Origin: Cinclus cinclus
Lineage: Eukaryota; Chordata; Aves; Passeriformes; Cinclidae
DNA length: 64,000 bases
Reading direction: 5' to 3'
Assembly: GCF_963662255.1 (NCBI RefSeq)
Contig: NC_085048.1
Span: 103,588,499-103,652,498, forward strand
A program made the position numbers and the translations under genes. Position 1 is the first letter of the stretch. The number at the start of each line of letters is the position of its first letter. Below the pieces are notes generated by a model that was not told where the DNA came from, made no database searches, and saw only the letters and a list, made by a program, of their open reading frames with translations. Below are positions 25,301-38,400 of this stretch, piece by piece.

Positions 25301-25642
25301 CTTAAACCTCACACAGCTAATTATGAAATAAAAAAAGCAAGGAACTGTTTGAAGCAGTTCATTTGTGTGAAGCTGGGAAAAAAACCCAAGTGAACCAGAT
25401 CAGAGGACAAGTGCAGCTATCAAAGTAGCTTCAAAAATGCAATTTAATTTGGGAAGTTCATCCCTATGTAGCAGGTGTGCATTATCCATGAGTATACAAG
25501 CAGAGGGTTTGTCCTGTGGGTACAGCACATCAATCCTCTGGGTTCAGCCAGGATCAAGGACTGCTCAGCACTTCCCACACCAAGTGATGCAAAGTGACTG
25601 ATGTCCCCCTGATTGAGGGGTTTGCTCTACCGCGCATTCATG
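22361..25642. other. Unique non-coding DNA
   Basis: AT-rich, with no recognisable repeat family and no domain-bearing frame. The frame at 23339-23716 on the minus strand (125 codons) has no recognisable motif. The sequence at 25311-25330 contains CTCACACAGCTAATTA, loosely like part of a MIR SINE, but the match is too short to call. Confidence 0.5.
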
Positions 25643-25686
25643 GCCACGCCATGTAACACCCGACCCTGGGTGGTGTACAGCGTGGC
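25643..25686. repeat. 44-bp imperfect hairpin
   Basis: Two 19-bp arms face each other around a 6-bp loop. The outer seven pairs are perfect (GCCACGC with GCGTGGC) and the inner five are perfect (CACCC with GGGTG). In total 13 of 19 positions are Watson-Crick and two more are G-T wobbles in RNA. The element is GC-rich with conserved CpG in an AT-rich setting. It could be a structured RNA fragment, a dimeric protein site or the remnant of a small inverted-repeat transposon. No target-site duplication is evident. Confidence 0.55.
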
Positions 25687-26689
25687 TGAGCCAGTGCTCC
25701 CAGGTGAAACACCATGGAAATATGTGCTCCAAGCCACTGAAGAAGTGTTTTTATAGCCTGATCCCGAGGACAGCTCTAATATGTTTTGGGGAAATAAAAT
25801 GAGGCTGTGTGGGTGGATGCAGCAAAGCCTTCTGAGGTGGCTTCAAAAAGCCAAGCAAGTCTTGGATCACCTGCCCTGTGGGATGGCAGTGTCCTGCTCT
25901 GAACTCTAACCCAAACCTGCTAGGTTTGGACTGAAGGGAGCACTCTTAAAAAAGAACCCAGATAGAAAACCCTGGGAGTGATGCTCAGTCATGGAATTAA
26001 TGTATTTAGAACTTGAAAAGTCTTTTCAGGAAAATATGTCTGCTGTAGGCGCCCTTTCCATGCAGAAAATGTTTTAACCCTTCTAGCTGTTTGTGATTTT
26101 ATGTTTTGGTGCTCATCCTGGCTTTCTTTTGCTCCCAGAGAATCAGTGGAAGTGTCTTTATCTTTTCTCTGCAATGATGTGCATTTTAAACAAAAGAAAA
26201 CATAAATACAGGCGAGACTGTCATCACTTTAAAGTACTGCATAAGTGGTTAAATTTAATCACAAAGAGACAACCAGCTAATGGTTTTAGTGGAATTCATA
26301 AAATCCCATAAAATACAAAAGTTAAATTTTGTCATATAATGTGAGTCTGTTATAGGAACCAGCACAGCTTTCTTTTTCCCCCTGAATAAATTCTAAACAG
26401 TCCTTAGAAAATGAATTACCGGCCTGCAAATCAGGATGACATTTTTCAGCTATAAAACTAAAACTACTTTCAAGCCACTTAGCTTCCAAGAAAAAATAAA
26501 AAAGAAAGAAAACAAAAAGACAGCAACTTTGTTGTTGCTGTGTTGCTGTCAATGGTGCTTGGCTGTGGCTCCATTTTAGCAGCTTGACCTTGTTTAGCTC
26601 AGCCCAAGCCCAGTCGAAAACCCTCCCTTCCAATTTCCCCACCCCATCCCAGAAAGCCCCTACCCTGCCCCAGTGTCTCCAGCTGGAGA
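25687..26689. other. Unique non-coding DNA with an A-rich tract
   Basis: No gene or known repeat is seen. An A-rich segment at about 26490-26520 gives a poly-Phe stretch in a minus-strand frame, which is an artefact. A C-rich segment follows at about 26625-26670. Confidence 0.5.
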
Positions 26690-27190
26690 TGTGCCAATAG
26701 AAGTAATTACGTGATGAAACTATTTAACTTTGGCTAAAATACTCTCCCCAGGTTCTTTCCAACCATGTGTCTTATATCTTGTTGAGGCAATTTTATACTG
26801 TGTCTTTAAAGTACAGTAATGGCCACTAGCATTGACAGAATCCTCGTAAAAGAAGAAGCCTGAGACCTTGCTCATGAAGTGCTATTGATTTTCTGAGTCC
26901 CTGCTCGAGTTTCCAGAGATACAACGCTGTTGTTAGGGAGAGAAGACACTTTGGCCTTCAATATCACAGGAGGGTTCCTGTGTAAGCACAAGCGTCAATG
27001 GGTTTCAGTGATAAATAATGCATTTGGGTGATAACTGCCCATATTATTTTGTTAGTTTTATATGACTCAGCACTTGCTCTTGCCAGGAATTTCTTTAATG
27101 TCCCGTCTGGCTGCTGAAGTTTGAGCCCGTTTTAAGTGCTGTTTATATTTTAAAGGTCCATTTGCATTGTGATGAAAAGCTGAAGTTTCT
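26690..27190. other. Possible conserved non-coding element
   Basis: Complex, non-repetitive sequence with many AT-rich factor-like cores and scattered preserved CpG (for example near 26845, 26904 and 26924). No coding potential is visible. The call is based on texture only. Confidence 0.3.
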
Positions 27191-30100
27191 GTTTATCTTA
27201 GGCAATGGTGGGTTTTGAGCAGTGGGAAAACTACAGATACCTCACATCACTCACTGTGGTATTTCCAAAGGTAGGGCACTGAGAATGAGAGTTCAGTTCC
27301 CTACTCTGTGTTTTTCCAGTGTTCCTTGATGGAGGAATCTCTGCCCACACCCCTGATCTCACTTGTGTCCTTAGCAATACATCAAAACTACCAGTACTGT
27401 GCTCACCCCAAGATGTCTGTGCAGAGCTTGGTCCCAACACTATAAATCCCACTGGATCCTCTAAAAGGAGAAACTTTTCCTTGTAGGAATTACAATCAAA
27501 TTTCACCAGATTGTGCCTTTGTGACTATCACATTATTGTAGCCAATTGATAATTATTATTTATCAGTAGGGAGAAAAAAAGGGCTGGTTAGGAAAATTAT
27601 AGCTATGATAATTAGTTTTTGATGTCATTAACGAACTAATATAATTTTATGTTTTCCATTCTGAGGTATAGGCAAGGTTGCCTTGAAATAGAAATTTTAG
27701 AAACAATAGAAATTTTTATTTCTATTCCAGTGTTTGAGTCTGTTCAGTCCTTCAGAGAGGGTTGATTCTGGGTGCCCTGGAGGGTGTCACCACTACCAGG
27801 CAGCTGGAGAGACTATGCTGAAAAGAAACTTCACATCATTTCCCCTCACCTTTCCCAAACATGTCCTTCTTCTGAATGACATGTTTCTGTTACATTTGCT
27901 GTCTCCTGGATCCGTCTAAAAAGGAAGGAAGCAGCAGTTTCCTTTGTGCTTTGATGCTGCCTCCATGCCACCCATAGTTTTACAAACCTCCAGTACATCC
28001 CACAGCAATCAGCCTGTTCCCAGGGCCACGGCCCATGGAAATCTGCTGGATTCATCTTCTTAATTGTGATTATAATATTGCTTTCCCTTGTCTCCAAAGA
28101 CTTCTTGTTCTTGTTTTCATGTTTAAGGAGCATAAGGCAGCCATGCTCTTTATTGGCATGTTCACGTGCCATTTTGCCAACCATCTTTAAAGCAAAACTG
28201 TAACCAGATTTACTTTTGGCAGCAAGGAATATTTTGGCCCATTTTACTGCCTGCAGAGTGCCTGGAAAGTTTTAAATTAATGGCAACAAGTTAAGAGGAA
28301 AGGAAATCAAAGAGCCATTATTCCCTCAGAAAGAGACCTATTTCCCCTCACATTTCTGTATTTTCTACTTGCTTTGGCTGAGAAAACATTTTAAAATGTT
28401 ATAAGCACCAAGATTTTCCCTCTCCTTTTGCAGTGTGAATGTGAATGCATTTAACTGGACATTTGTGTTCTATATATGTTAAAACTTTGAGTTTCAGTGA
28501 TTAAACTTGCAGAACAATCTTGGGTCATATTATGCTGTATTATCCTTTTAACTTTATTGTGATTGATTTGTGTCAACTTTAACTATACTCACTAAGAAGT
28601 CAATAAATAAAGATCAATGCTTTTTTTATTTCTCCTGGTTCTTTATTAGAAAGAATAGATTGCTTAAATAACAGAAGTAATAGTGATGACATGGTTTCCC
28701 TTCTCTACTCTGAAACAGGTGAAATATTTCTCAAAATTTCATTAGGACAATCATACTTGTGTTTTCTTGTTATTTGCTTTTTCTCTGTAGTTGATGTTTT
28801 GAACTCCCCAAACTTAGAGAAACACAAAATACAGATTGCTACTTTGCACTGCTTTGCACTGCAGTATGAATCTCTAGTTCCAAGTCCATTTATCTACTTA
28901 TCTCTTATCTACTTACTTCACATATGGGATATCTGTTGATTCAGCTGAATGGGAATTGTACCTCTAAATAACAGGGATGCACCCTACAAGCAGGCATGCT
29001 TCTGAACTCCTGATCTTCTCCTGCTGGCTGGATTTAGAGCTGGGAGACCTTTCTCTGGAACAGAACAAAATGAGGCTATGAGTTGACACCCTGTGAAATG
29101 TCAGTATTGGTTTGGCTGCCTCTTGAGTGACCATAGAAATCTGGGATTGTGCCTTAGCAGGTTTGTGTTGTAAAAGCTTTAGTAGGAAAAAATACACAAG
29201 GAATGCCAAGAGCAACATCTGGAGCTGCCCAGAAGGTGAGCACCTTGTGGACAATTTAGGATCCCAGCCCTCATGCTGTGGTGAGGTCTGGCTGGCTCTG
29301 TGCTAACTGCTGACAGCAGTGTGAGATCCCTGCACCTCAGCAGAAAAGCGCAGTGAGCCTCATCCTCCAGAGCCTCCAGTTCAGAGAGGAAAAGCTCCTC
29401 CCCTCAGAGGATGTACTGTAACATACTAATGCAATGTTCACTAGGTCAAAGTGTCAGACCAGTTATTATCAGCAACCTGTTTCTCATAAAAACATTGGGA
29501 TGAAAAAGCCATCTTGTTCCCAAGATTTATAGCAACTTGACTCCATGTGACAAGTGATGGAAAGCTTCCCTCTCATGCATATTAGGCTTTGGGTGCTGAC
29601 CCCTTACTATGTATTTCCCTTTAAGTCCTTCAGCTGAAGGGAAGCATAGTGGCCAGATGCTGCAAGCTTTTTAATGAAAATCTTTCATCTGGACATTTAG
29701 CTCAAAGTGCATTCATGAGACTACTTGAGAGCCTGTCCTTGGACAGGAATCCAAGCACTGGGAAGGATCAAAAATCAGGTCTCTGCTAACAACAGCCAAT
29801 ACATTCCCAAGGCATGGGATTAGGTGTCCTGAGGAGCAGGGTCAGTTCGTTCAGAATTCTGACATCTAAACTAAGAAGCTCTTAGAAATAACTTGTATCT
29901 GTTTGCCAATGGCTTTATGATCCATGTTTATATAAGTTAGAAATCCTTTCCAGAAATTATATAGAGGTGCTTTGCTTTGCTTCCCTAAGCTGTTTGGTTT
30001 TGCTTCACTTGCTGGTTTTTGTGTCCACAGTCTGCTGTTCTTCCCCTCGGGGCTCGGGCAGGCCATTCCCTCACGGCTTGGGCTCCCAGAGCAGCTTTGT

Positions 30101-32239
30101 CCTCAGGTATCATCCATTACTCACTCCCAGTACACCTTCCTCACAGTTTCTGATGCAAAGGTAACCCCAGCCTAAATTAGGTCTGTGGTTTTCCTCTGCT
30201 GTCTTTACTATGCATAATGTTTCCCTTTTCCTTTTCCCCCCACCTGAAGCCTCCTGGGAGGTTTCTCCTGGGCCTGCTGCATTAAAATCTCGATTCTGCA
30301 GTAGTCGAACTTCTGGACTTGATGTTGGCACCATGGAGACTCCTGATGCGAGCATCTCTGCGTTTGGAAAGATGCTCTCCTGTGCCTGTCTGGCACACGA
30401 GAGCTCTCTACAGCATATGCCATCTCAGCCTCAGGTGCTGGCAGAGCTGAAATCCTCATCTCCACTTCGTGGGCTCATGGTTAATCTAGGAGGTTTGTAA
30501 AAACTTTCTGAGGTTTATTAAAAAGCCCTTGAATTAATTCAGTCTTTGTGTGGTCAGCTTGTGAGGCTGAGGTATACCTGAAGCAAGGAGCAAATTAAGG
30601 AAATTCATAATTGAGGCATAAAAATGCAAGAGCCAAATCTTAGAGCAACAAAATTACTGCTTTTAAAACCTTAATCTATTTTACTTCTATTATTGAAGCA
30701 AAACTGTAAAGACACAATATAGATTAATTCCATGATTTTTTATAACCACAATTTTATTGTAAGTTTTTATATTTTAATAGATAAGGAAGTTATTTAAATT
30801 CTGTGGGCTTGGTCGTGTAGCCTTCATTCAGGTAGGTCTCCTTTTGCCAGTCTCTCTGTTGAGTAAAAACTACAGAACTGAGCTTTTTAGCTTTTGTTGG
30901 GACAAATACATATTCCTCATTTTTACTTCTGCTGTGATATAATTTAGAAGAAAAAAATAGAGCCACACAGCCAAGTAATTTGAGAATGAAGATTACAGCT
31001 GTGTTTTAAACTAATTTCCGTTTGGACAGTCTTCCCTGGGAAAGGTTTGGAAGTGAAATAGTTCTGGGTAATTCTCTAACCTGCAATATGTACATTTTAT
31101 CCTGTTTTCAATAGATGAGGTTCTTACACTCCTGTAGTTCTTTGGTCTAACTGTGGCCACTGAGCCAGTTCCACTTTGTTACTCTGAGAGCTCAATCTGA
31201 TGAGATTCTTAGGAGTCACACATGTCCTGCCTGGTAGTTTATGAGCAGTTATTTTAATTTTAAATACTTCATGCCTGATGCTTGCAAAAGTTGAAATAAA
31301 GCAAAAATATTCCTAAGGATTCCTAAGGAGAACAAAATTTCTTATTTTTTGAGCTATGTACACTTCCTTTATTCTATATACACTTCCTTCCTTCTAGTGG
31401 TGCCCATTCCCTACCCAAAACTCACAAGTCCATCTCCTGACATGAACTCCTCATCTCATTTGCTCAGCAAGTTGACACTTTCAAGAAAATTGAAATGCAG
31501 GTTCCAATATATTAAACAAGTTATTTAATTTGTCTTGAGTCTTTGTTTTTGTCTTCCCCTTTTGAAACAGAAAGTTGTTGCTGCTATTGGCTGTTTCAGG
31601 CAAAGTCTTTGGCCAAAATCCTGATTTCTTGTCCTCAAAAAGGACCACATTTTCTATTTATTTATAATTTGGAACCTGTCATTTATTTTCATGGTCCATC
31701 ACATACATCAACAGCAGGAAGAGTTTTAAAATGGTAAAGGCATCATTGCCTGTAGCAAATTCATACTAATTTTTATTTTGTTATAACTTAATGAACTCTT
31801 TTGATTATAATGCAATCAAAAAAAAAGTCTCCAAAGTTTCCTGCACATATTTTACTCCCTGTATTTTCAATATCTTCGCTTCTGCAGAGTTACAGTACTC
31901 TGTTCTGAATTTCACGTGTTTTGTAATGTGTGTTGAGAACAATGGCAACCATTTTCTGTTCTACTCTTTCTTGTTATTATATTTTTTATTATGCTTATAG
32001 AGTGGCAAGGGTTCTCTTTGCATCCCTTTGCCCCAAGTTTTGCCTATTTCTTTCTTAAGATCATTTTAATATTTGTCTTTCTGTATTCTGTTTAAAGACT
32101 AGGTAGCAAGGGTTTTTTTTTTCAAAAGCAGTAGAGAATGACTGGATTTATATCTTTCCCAGAGTCAACGAAAAGTTTCCTGTGAGTAAAAAATGAGTTG
32201 TCTGAGGAAAAAAATCTTGCTAAGCAAAATCCTGCCCCT
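27191..32239. other. Unique non-coding DNA
   Basis: I see no gene, RNA gene or recognisable mobile element in these 5 kb. Several pairs of overlapping open frames (27231-27506, 27846-28184, 29866-30500) are below 115 codons and have no domains. Short direct repeats occur at 28890-28915 (TTATCTACTT-like) and 31358-31395 (ACACTTCCTT-like) but are minor. Confidence 0.5.
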
Positions 32240-32790
32240 CTCTTTCCTCCACTAGGTATGCTGTATTAAACTGCACGTGGAATGCTTTTTCAACTAATTT
32301 CTGTTATTTTTCATCCTATAGAGAGACTTATATCTTCCAGCATTCACCCCGAGTTTATAGGAATGCTGAGTTGTCATGCAGGAGTTTTACCTCACACTGG
32401 GGAGATATTAGTTGATAACATCTACCTTGTTTAGATTTATTGCTTTAGCATATTTCATGCTAAAAATATTTTTTTGCCATCTGTTAAGATTAGCACTGGA
32501 GTGGTAATAAATTTCCTTGCCCTGTTACTGTGGTGTAGTTTGGAACCATCTTACACCGCACTCGGCCTAATTGAAAATGGGATAAGATAAATGATGCACT
32601 TTGAGTCCCTCTCTCAGATGTACTATTGTTCATTACTTCAACAAGGGATGAGCACATCTGATTGCAATTTCAATTGTTAACTAAAGCAAAAGTTTCCATG
32701 GTGAAAATATGGTACTAACAGCTGTAATTGTTTCAGGGTTACTTGTGAAAATCTCAATATTGTTTGAGTCATAAATGCAGGATTGTTTTG
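32240..32790. other. Possible conserved non-coding element
   Basis: A complex AT-rich segment with many ATTA, ATTGT/ACAAT, GATAA and CATCTG-type cores and no repeats beyond one short T run (32467-32474). It resembles vertebrate enhancer sequence in texture. No coding frame is present. Conservation is inferred, not measured. Confidence 0.33.
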
Positions 32791-33782
32791 CATTTACACA
32801 CTTGTTTATCCTCCAGCCCTAATGGGAGAGGGGTGAAGTCAAAAAAACATGCTCAGGAATGCAGGCAGTGCATGGAATACCAGAGCTGAGCTGAAAGTGT
32901 CCATGCTTAAAGAAATATCTGATATTAAAATAAGGAATATTTCAATAGTAATTACTACTGCAAAAAAAAAAAATCCACCCAATCGAAGAGTTTCAGCTAC
33001 TACTTTATTAATTGTGGTTGGATTAGGTGGTATTTATAATATAATAGTACAGTTTAGTCTTGTTTCCAGACTCCCACGGGATATGCCCCAGCACTGATGT
33101 TTTTACCTGACATTTACCTTGCAAATTCTTCAAACAGCAGCATCAGTAAAAAAACAGTAAAAGTAGTTTTTTTCCCCTCTTTTTTCTTATTAATATAAAA
33201 TCTAAATAGTAAAGTACTAAAAAAAGTTACATGAGCTGATGGTCCTGACTGCTGATCCCAGGCAAATGGGGTGGGAAGAAAGATGAGTAGGTCCAAGCCA
33301 TTCTATCTGCCTGCTCTTTCTGCCAATTTGTGTTCTCATAATTTAATTTTTTAAAGTTTATAAATATTTCTTCTTTCTGCACCATGGCCAGTTCACATAC
33401 TTTCCTTTATAGTATCTGAAAATGAAGTCTGTAAATTATATTTTTTGCTTCAGAATTTGCTGTAAGTTTGGAATATATATTAGAACATAAAATATTTACA
33501 ATAGGAAATAATGGTGATGCCAGGGAAATTAGTGAAAACATGAGAGAAATTATATAATGCTGGGTATTTTTATTTAGATGCAAGTGTGATTTTTGTGTTG
33601 GCAACTTAAGGCTCAATCTCATTTAATTAATTCATTAAACTTGACTTGCTTGAATAAATAAGGTGAGGAAATCTCTATCCATAAGTAATCCAGAAACCAG
33701 GCTTTTTCTTTCAAAGTCTGAGGCTAACTTTGGGGCTTCTCAGAAGTGGGAATGCCTCTGGAAATATCCTTCTTGGGCACAT
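32791..33782. other. Unique AT-rich non-coding DNA
   Basis: Contains an A12 run at 32962-32973 and the palindrome TTAATTAA at 33623-33630. No gene or mobile element is recognised. Confidence 0.5.
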
Positions 33783-34030
33783 GGTTACAGGACAAGGGGG
33801 AATGGTTTCAAATTGAGAGTGTTTAGATGGATATTGGGAAGAAATTATTCCCTGTGAGGGTGGTGAGACACTGGCACAGGTTGTCCAGAGAAGCTGTGGC
33901 TGCCCTATCTCAAGGCCAGGTTGGACAGGGTTTGGAGCAACCTGGGACAGTGGAAGGTGTCCTATGGCAAGGGGTGTGATAAAATTGGCTTTGAGGTCCC
34001 TCCCACTCAAAGCATTCTGTGATTCTATTT
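33783..34030 (+). mobile_element. CR1 LINE, 3'-terminal fragment, plus strand
   Basis: A 5'-truncated copy of the avian CR1 retrotransposon, covering the end of its 3' region. Recognisable CR1 blocks in order are GACAAGGGGGAATGG, ATATTGGGAAGAAATT, GAGGGTGGTGAGACACTGGC, CAGAGAAGCTGTGGCTGCCC, AAGGCCAGGTTGGACAGGG, CCTGGGACAGTGGAAGGTGT and the terminal ATTCTGTGATTCTAT microsatellite-like end. It keeps no ORF2. CR1 is the main LINE of birds and copies are normally short and 5' truncated. A 124-codon frame antisense to it (33711-34085) is an artefact. It is diverged, so not recent. Confidence 0.92.
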
Positions 34031-35438
34031 GCAAAGGCTTTTTCATCCTTTGGGTGAACTCTCTAAGTAGCTCTGCTATTTTCATCTCTTACTTGATTAT
34101 GAATTCTTTGATGCCCAAGTTTCTGATTGTGCTTGTCCTTACTCAGAGAAAGCCCTCTTGGCTTCAGACAGCATTTCAGCCATCTCCAGCCTCTCAGCCC
34201 TGGCTGGTGATTCCTCAGCTGAGTTTTAAAGCCCAGAAACACAGGGCTTGTGGTGGGAACACAAAAGAGAGGAATGTGAGTGGCTGTGCTCTAACACCAC
34301 TGTATCCCATGGCCCGTTCCCAGTGTCTGTTACTGAAACTGTTATTGTACCTAAAACAATTGCTGTTATTAACAGGTTAAGCTGCTGGGATGTTAAAATA
34401 AAGGCTGCCCAGCTTTAGTGCATTTTGTTGTAATCATCTCCCAGATGCCTTGTCGGAAATCAATTCAAGTTCAAAACTGGCTGGAATTGGGAGGTCAAGG
34501 CTTCTGCAGACTAAATATTTTATCTTCTGCTCATGTCTGGAGCTTTTATAGCTGTGTGTTGGGGGCTCTTTTCTCATATCCCATCTGGACAAAGATGATT
34601 GGCTTTGCCATTTTGCCCAGGTTAGGACAAAATTAAAATCAATTATAATCAATTATTAAGAGTCTTCTGTGGCTGCAAAGCTTAAAAGGGGATTTTAAAA
34701 GTTTCTGAGCTCTAAAACAAGAATATCTTAGTTGCCAGTGTAGATGTCATTATTCTGGGATGTCAGATGTAAATCTTATCTGCATCGGTAATAAATACAC
34801 AGAATTCCTTCATCATCTTCTTGTCCTGCACTCTTTGGAACAAGCAGGAATACCTAAAAATGAAGCTAGAAGTGTAGGGAGGATCCAGCTGTCACTTCCA
34901 TATAGCTAAATGAGAGGGAGCTTTTTATAATTGAGTGAACCAGGTGGTTTTTCTTTCCAGAAATGTATTCATCTTACTTCAGAATCTCGGGTCTTCAGAA
35001 CTCAGATGCTAATTTTCTCCTATGTTTTGGGAACTCCGTGCTTTTATCTTAAAATACAATACTGCTTTATGTATTATAATTCGCTCTGCCTGATGTGCTT
35101 GAATATACAAGATCATTGCCTCTCCCTGGGAATGAATCAGTCGTTTTGTTTGGAATAACTTTTGATGTTTGTACCATTCTTCCCATGCAAATCACATCCT
35201 GCATTCTCCTCGCAGCTTTTGAGTGAATGAGTGAACAAGTCTCTTTGTCCCTCAGCACCATTGTTTTGGTGCTTTTGAACATAATATTTACACTTTCAAT
35301 TTGCATTTAAGAAAATTAGGAATTAAGAATTAGAGCTTGAATTTTGCAGGAAGACGGGGCCTCTTGGAAAATCAAGGAGAGAGGAAGGATGTGCTGTGAA
35401 TGTAAGACCTACATGCAGGAAATGTGAGTTTACCTGTT
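34031..35438. other. Unique non-coding DNA
   Basis: No gene or further repeat is recognised. The frame running out of the CR1 fragment to 34380 shows no domains. Confidence 0.5.
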
Positions 35439-35459
35439 TAATTATTAATTAATTGATTA
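35439..35459. promoter_or_regulatory. Dense homeodomain-type AT cluster
   Basis: Within 21 bp there are overlapping TAATTA, ATTAATTAATT and ATTGATTA cores, typical of homeodomain recognition sequences. The motif is directly visible; function is unproven, and AT-rich sequence can produce such clusters by chance. Confidence 0.25.
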
Positions 35460-38400
35460 GGTGTTCTTAAGAAAACTGTCACAGTGATGCTGTTCACCTC
35501 ACTATCCTCTGCTGCCTATGTTTAATCTGAGGATAATTTTTCTCCTTTTTGTTTTGGGGACAGAAATGTTTATAGGAGCGTTTATGTTTTTTGTAAGGGT
35601 GGAAGTATAGGACTGTGCATATCATCCATCATCCTATATTGTAATGTACAGGGCAGCCTGAAACTCAGTTATGTGGGTGGAAGGCAGAGAGTGAGAGGTG
35701 TTACCTCATCCTGGATTTGGCCTTGCTTGTCATGTCCCACTCCATAGGGAAAGGGAACATCTGAGCTCAGTGTGGAAGACTGTAGGATTATAAAAATGTT
35801 CAGATGTTCAAAAGTTTGTAAATATTTTCATGAACTTTAAGAAATATTTCTGTCAAATGCTCATTTTCATGGTGATATTGTAGTTGACCTCAGCTTCCCA
35901 AGGATTTTGGAGTGAGCAGGAGGTTCGAAAAACATGTGTAGGGACACTGTCCTGAAAACCAGATACCTAATGAAAACCAAGGAAAGCAGAATAAATTACC
36001 ATTGATTTGCTTTCTTTATACCTCATCTCCACATGAAATCACTGAGTATTTCACAGGTTTTAAGAAAATTGTAACTTTCTGTATATGTAACATTCAGAAT
36101 GTCTTATCACCCAGGAATATCTTGTCACCCCCATCCAAGCACTGATATGTTTATTATCAAAACAGATAAGCTTGTATGGCAAGATTTTTTTATTTTTAGT
36201 ATTACTATTTTATTTATTTCACTGGAAGGTTTCTTGGGAAGAAGGCATTGCCACTGCCTGGTGGGAGATCACTGTTCAGCTCAGAGATGGACCTGTAGTA
36301 AAAAGACTGGAATTGTGGGGCCTTTGCTCCAAGCACTTTACTCCTTGTGATTCCATAACTGATGGAAGAAATGTGTTAACAAAGCATCCAAGACCAGCAG
36401 AGACACTGAACTCACCATTCTCAATGGGCAGCCCACATTATGGTTTTAAATAGGTACATCAAAGACTTGGAATTCTAGGTTTACCTTAATACTTTTACAC
36501 TGAGATTCATAAGGCTACAGAAAGTATTATAATAGGAGTTTGCCTACTAATGATATTTGCAAAAGCCAGTTATTAATAGCTTATGAAGGGAATCAGGCTC
36601 CTTCTTTTATCCCAATAATTTATTTCACATCCAGGATTATATCCCTCTTCAATTTCATTTTCATTTGATAGAACAAGAAGTATAAAATACAATTTGCAGG
36701 AAGTCTGTGCCTGGCTGCACAACAACTATGTGCTAAAAGGCATCAAAAGGCCCTTTCTTCTCAGGGAACACCCTTAAACTGACATTTCAGTGGTCTTCTG
36801 GACTGGTAGTACTTAGGAAAGGAGAGGCACAAAATGAATGTTCTTGGCCATCCTTTGAAAGTCCAGTGTTTTTATTGGAGACAGGAAACCTGTTTCCCTT
36901 TCCTTGGGAGGTTCAGGGGAACCTCTTATTTGGCTAATGAGACTCATGGCACTGAATGCCTGAATGGTGTAGGGAGAGATGAAAAGTTCCTATTTATCCT
37001 GCAAGGGGGAAACACAGATCTGGAGACCCACATGTGTTTCTCATTTCCAGGTGCTTTTATTCCAGTTATTTAGATGGATAGAGGCATCAAGCCAGAGTTT
37101 CCTCAACAACAACAACAACAAAGGTCTTGACACTGTCCAAACACATGGCATTCCTGAATCCACTGGTCATGCCACCTAAAAAAGGTTGAAAGACTCAGCG
37201 TGGTCTGTTTAAACAAAATAGCTGTGTTAGTCATTTCAGCCCTGCACATAGACACCAGTGTTTATATGGTTGGGGTTCAGTTTTGAAGTGAGCAGAAAAT
37301 GTTGTAGAGACCTCAGCTGAGACATGCACTTCCACACGGAAGGAAGGATGATTGCCATGCTCAGGACTGAGAAAAGTGAACCCAGTTCCTTATCAGAGCA
37401 CTTTAGTTGCCATGGTTGGGAAAGCAGCATCTTCTCTTGCAGTTTTGCCTCCTCATTTTTCCTCTTGCTCTTTATTGATTGCTGCTGATTTTGGTGATGT
37501 TATTCCACACTCATTACCAAGCCCAGCCAAGCCTGATGCTTTCCTTGCTGACCCAAACCAGAACTTCAGGAGAAGTTCATGAGCTCTCCAAGTGAGAAGC
37601 CTGTTTCAGGAAGCCTGGAACCACACCTTTGTTTGTGCTGTGTTTTGCCACGAATCCAGGTAGTTTTTAGCACAGAACAACTGGATGAAATGCCAGCATT
37701 TGTGATTCATGTGGATTTTGCAAACTGCTCTGAAGGAGCTGCTCCAAAGCCTTTGTAATCACAGAAAACATTCCTCGGCCTTTCCTTTCAGCACTCTGAG
37801 ATTTACTCCTGATTCAGCCCTGCCTGAGCATCCACGGTCAGAGGAGCTCTTGCAGGTGGGAGTTTCCCTTCAAGTTCTGAAGGGAAGGCTTTGAACAGGG
37901 CAATAGACAATAAAAAATGTCAGAGAGAAGCTGCTCGGGTACAAACCCCACAACAAACTTTGTAGCTCTCTTGGGCAAACTGAGTGTCTTTTTAAAGTTT
38001 TCAATACAAAAAAAAATACTTAGAAGCTTAAACCTAAAACCTGTTTACTTTCCTTTCCACTCCCTCTCATGTGGGCTTACTGGTTTATTATTACTGGGTT
38101 TCTCATGTGTGCTGGCCTGTTGGCATTGAGTATTTAGTGGAGACAAAAAGAAGCTAAGTCTTGTTTCTTTGGGAAAACAACTCTGACTTTATAAAGATTT
38201 GCACAGATTTTGTAAATATATATTAAATTAAGAGGATATATCATCATCCCAGTTGCTTAGATTTTGAGCCTGTGAACCTTAGCAAAAAAATACTTCATGA
38301 ACAATTCCATCTATTTTCTGTAGAAGTGCTATTAATGAATGTTGGGATCCACATCACTCTCCCAACTTTCGCTGTCTGCAGTTTCCCTGTTGCTTCCCTC

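Noticed and set aside
25311..25330. CTCACACAGCTAATTA resembling part of MIR
   Set aside because: Too short, and the flanks do not continue the similarity.
33711..34380. Open frames of 124 (minus) and 138 (plus) codons
   Set aside because: Both read through or out of the CR1 fragment at 33783-34030 and have no domain of their own.
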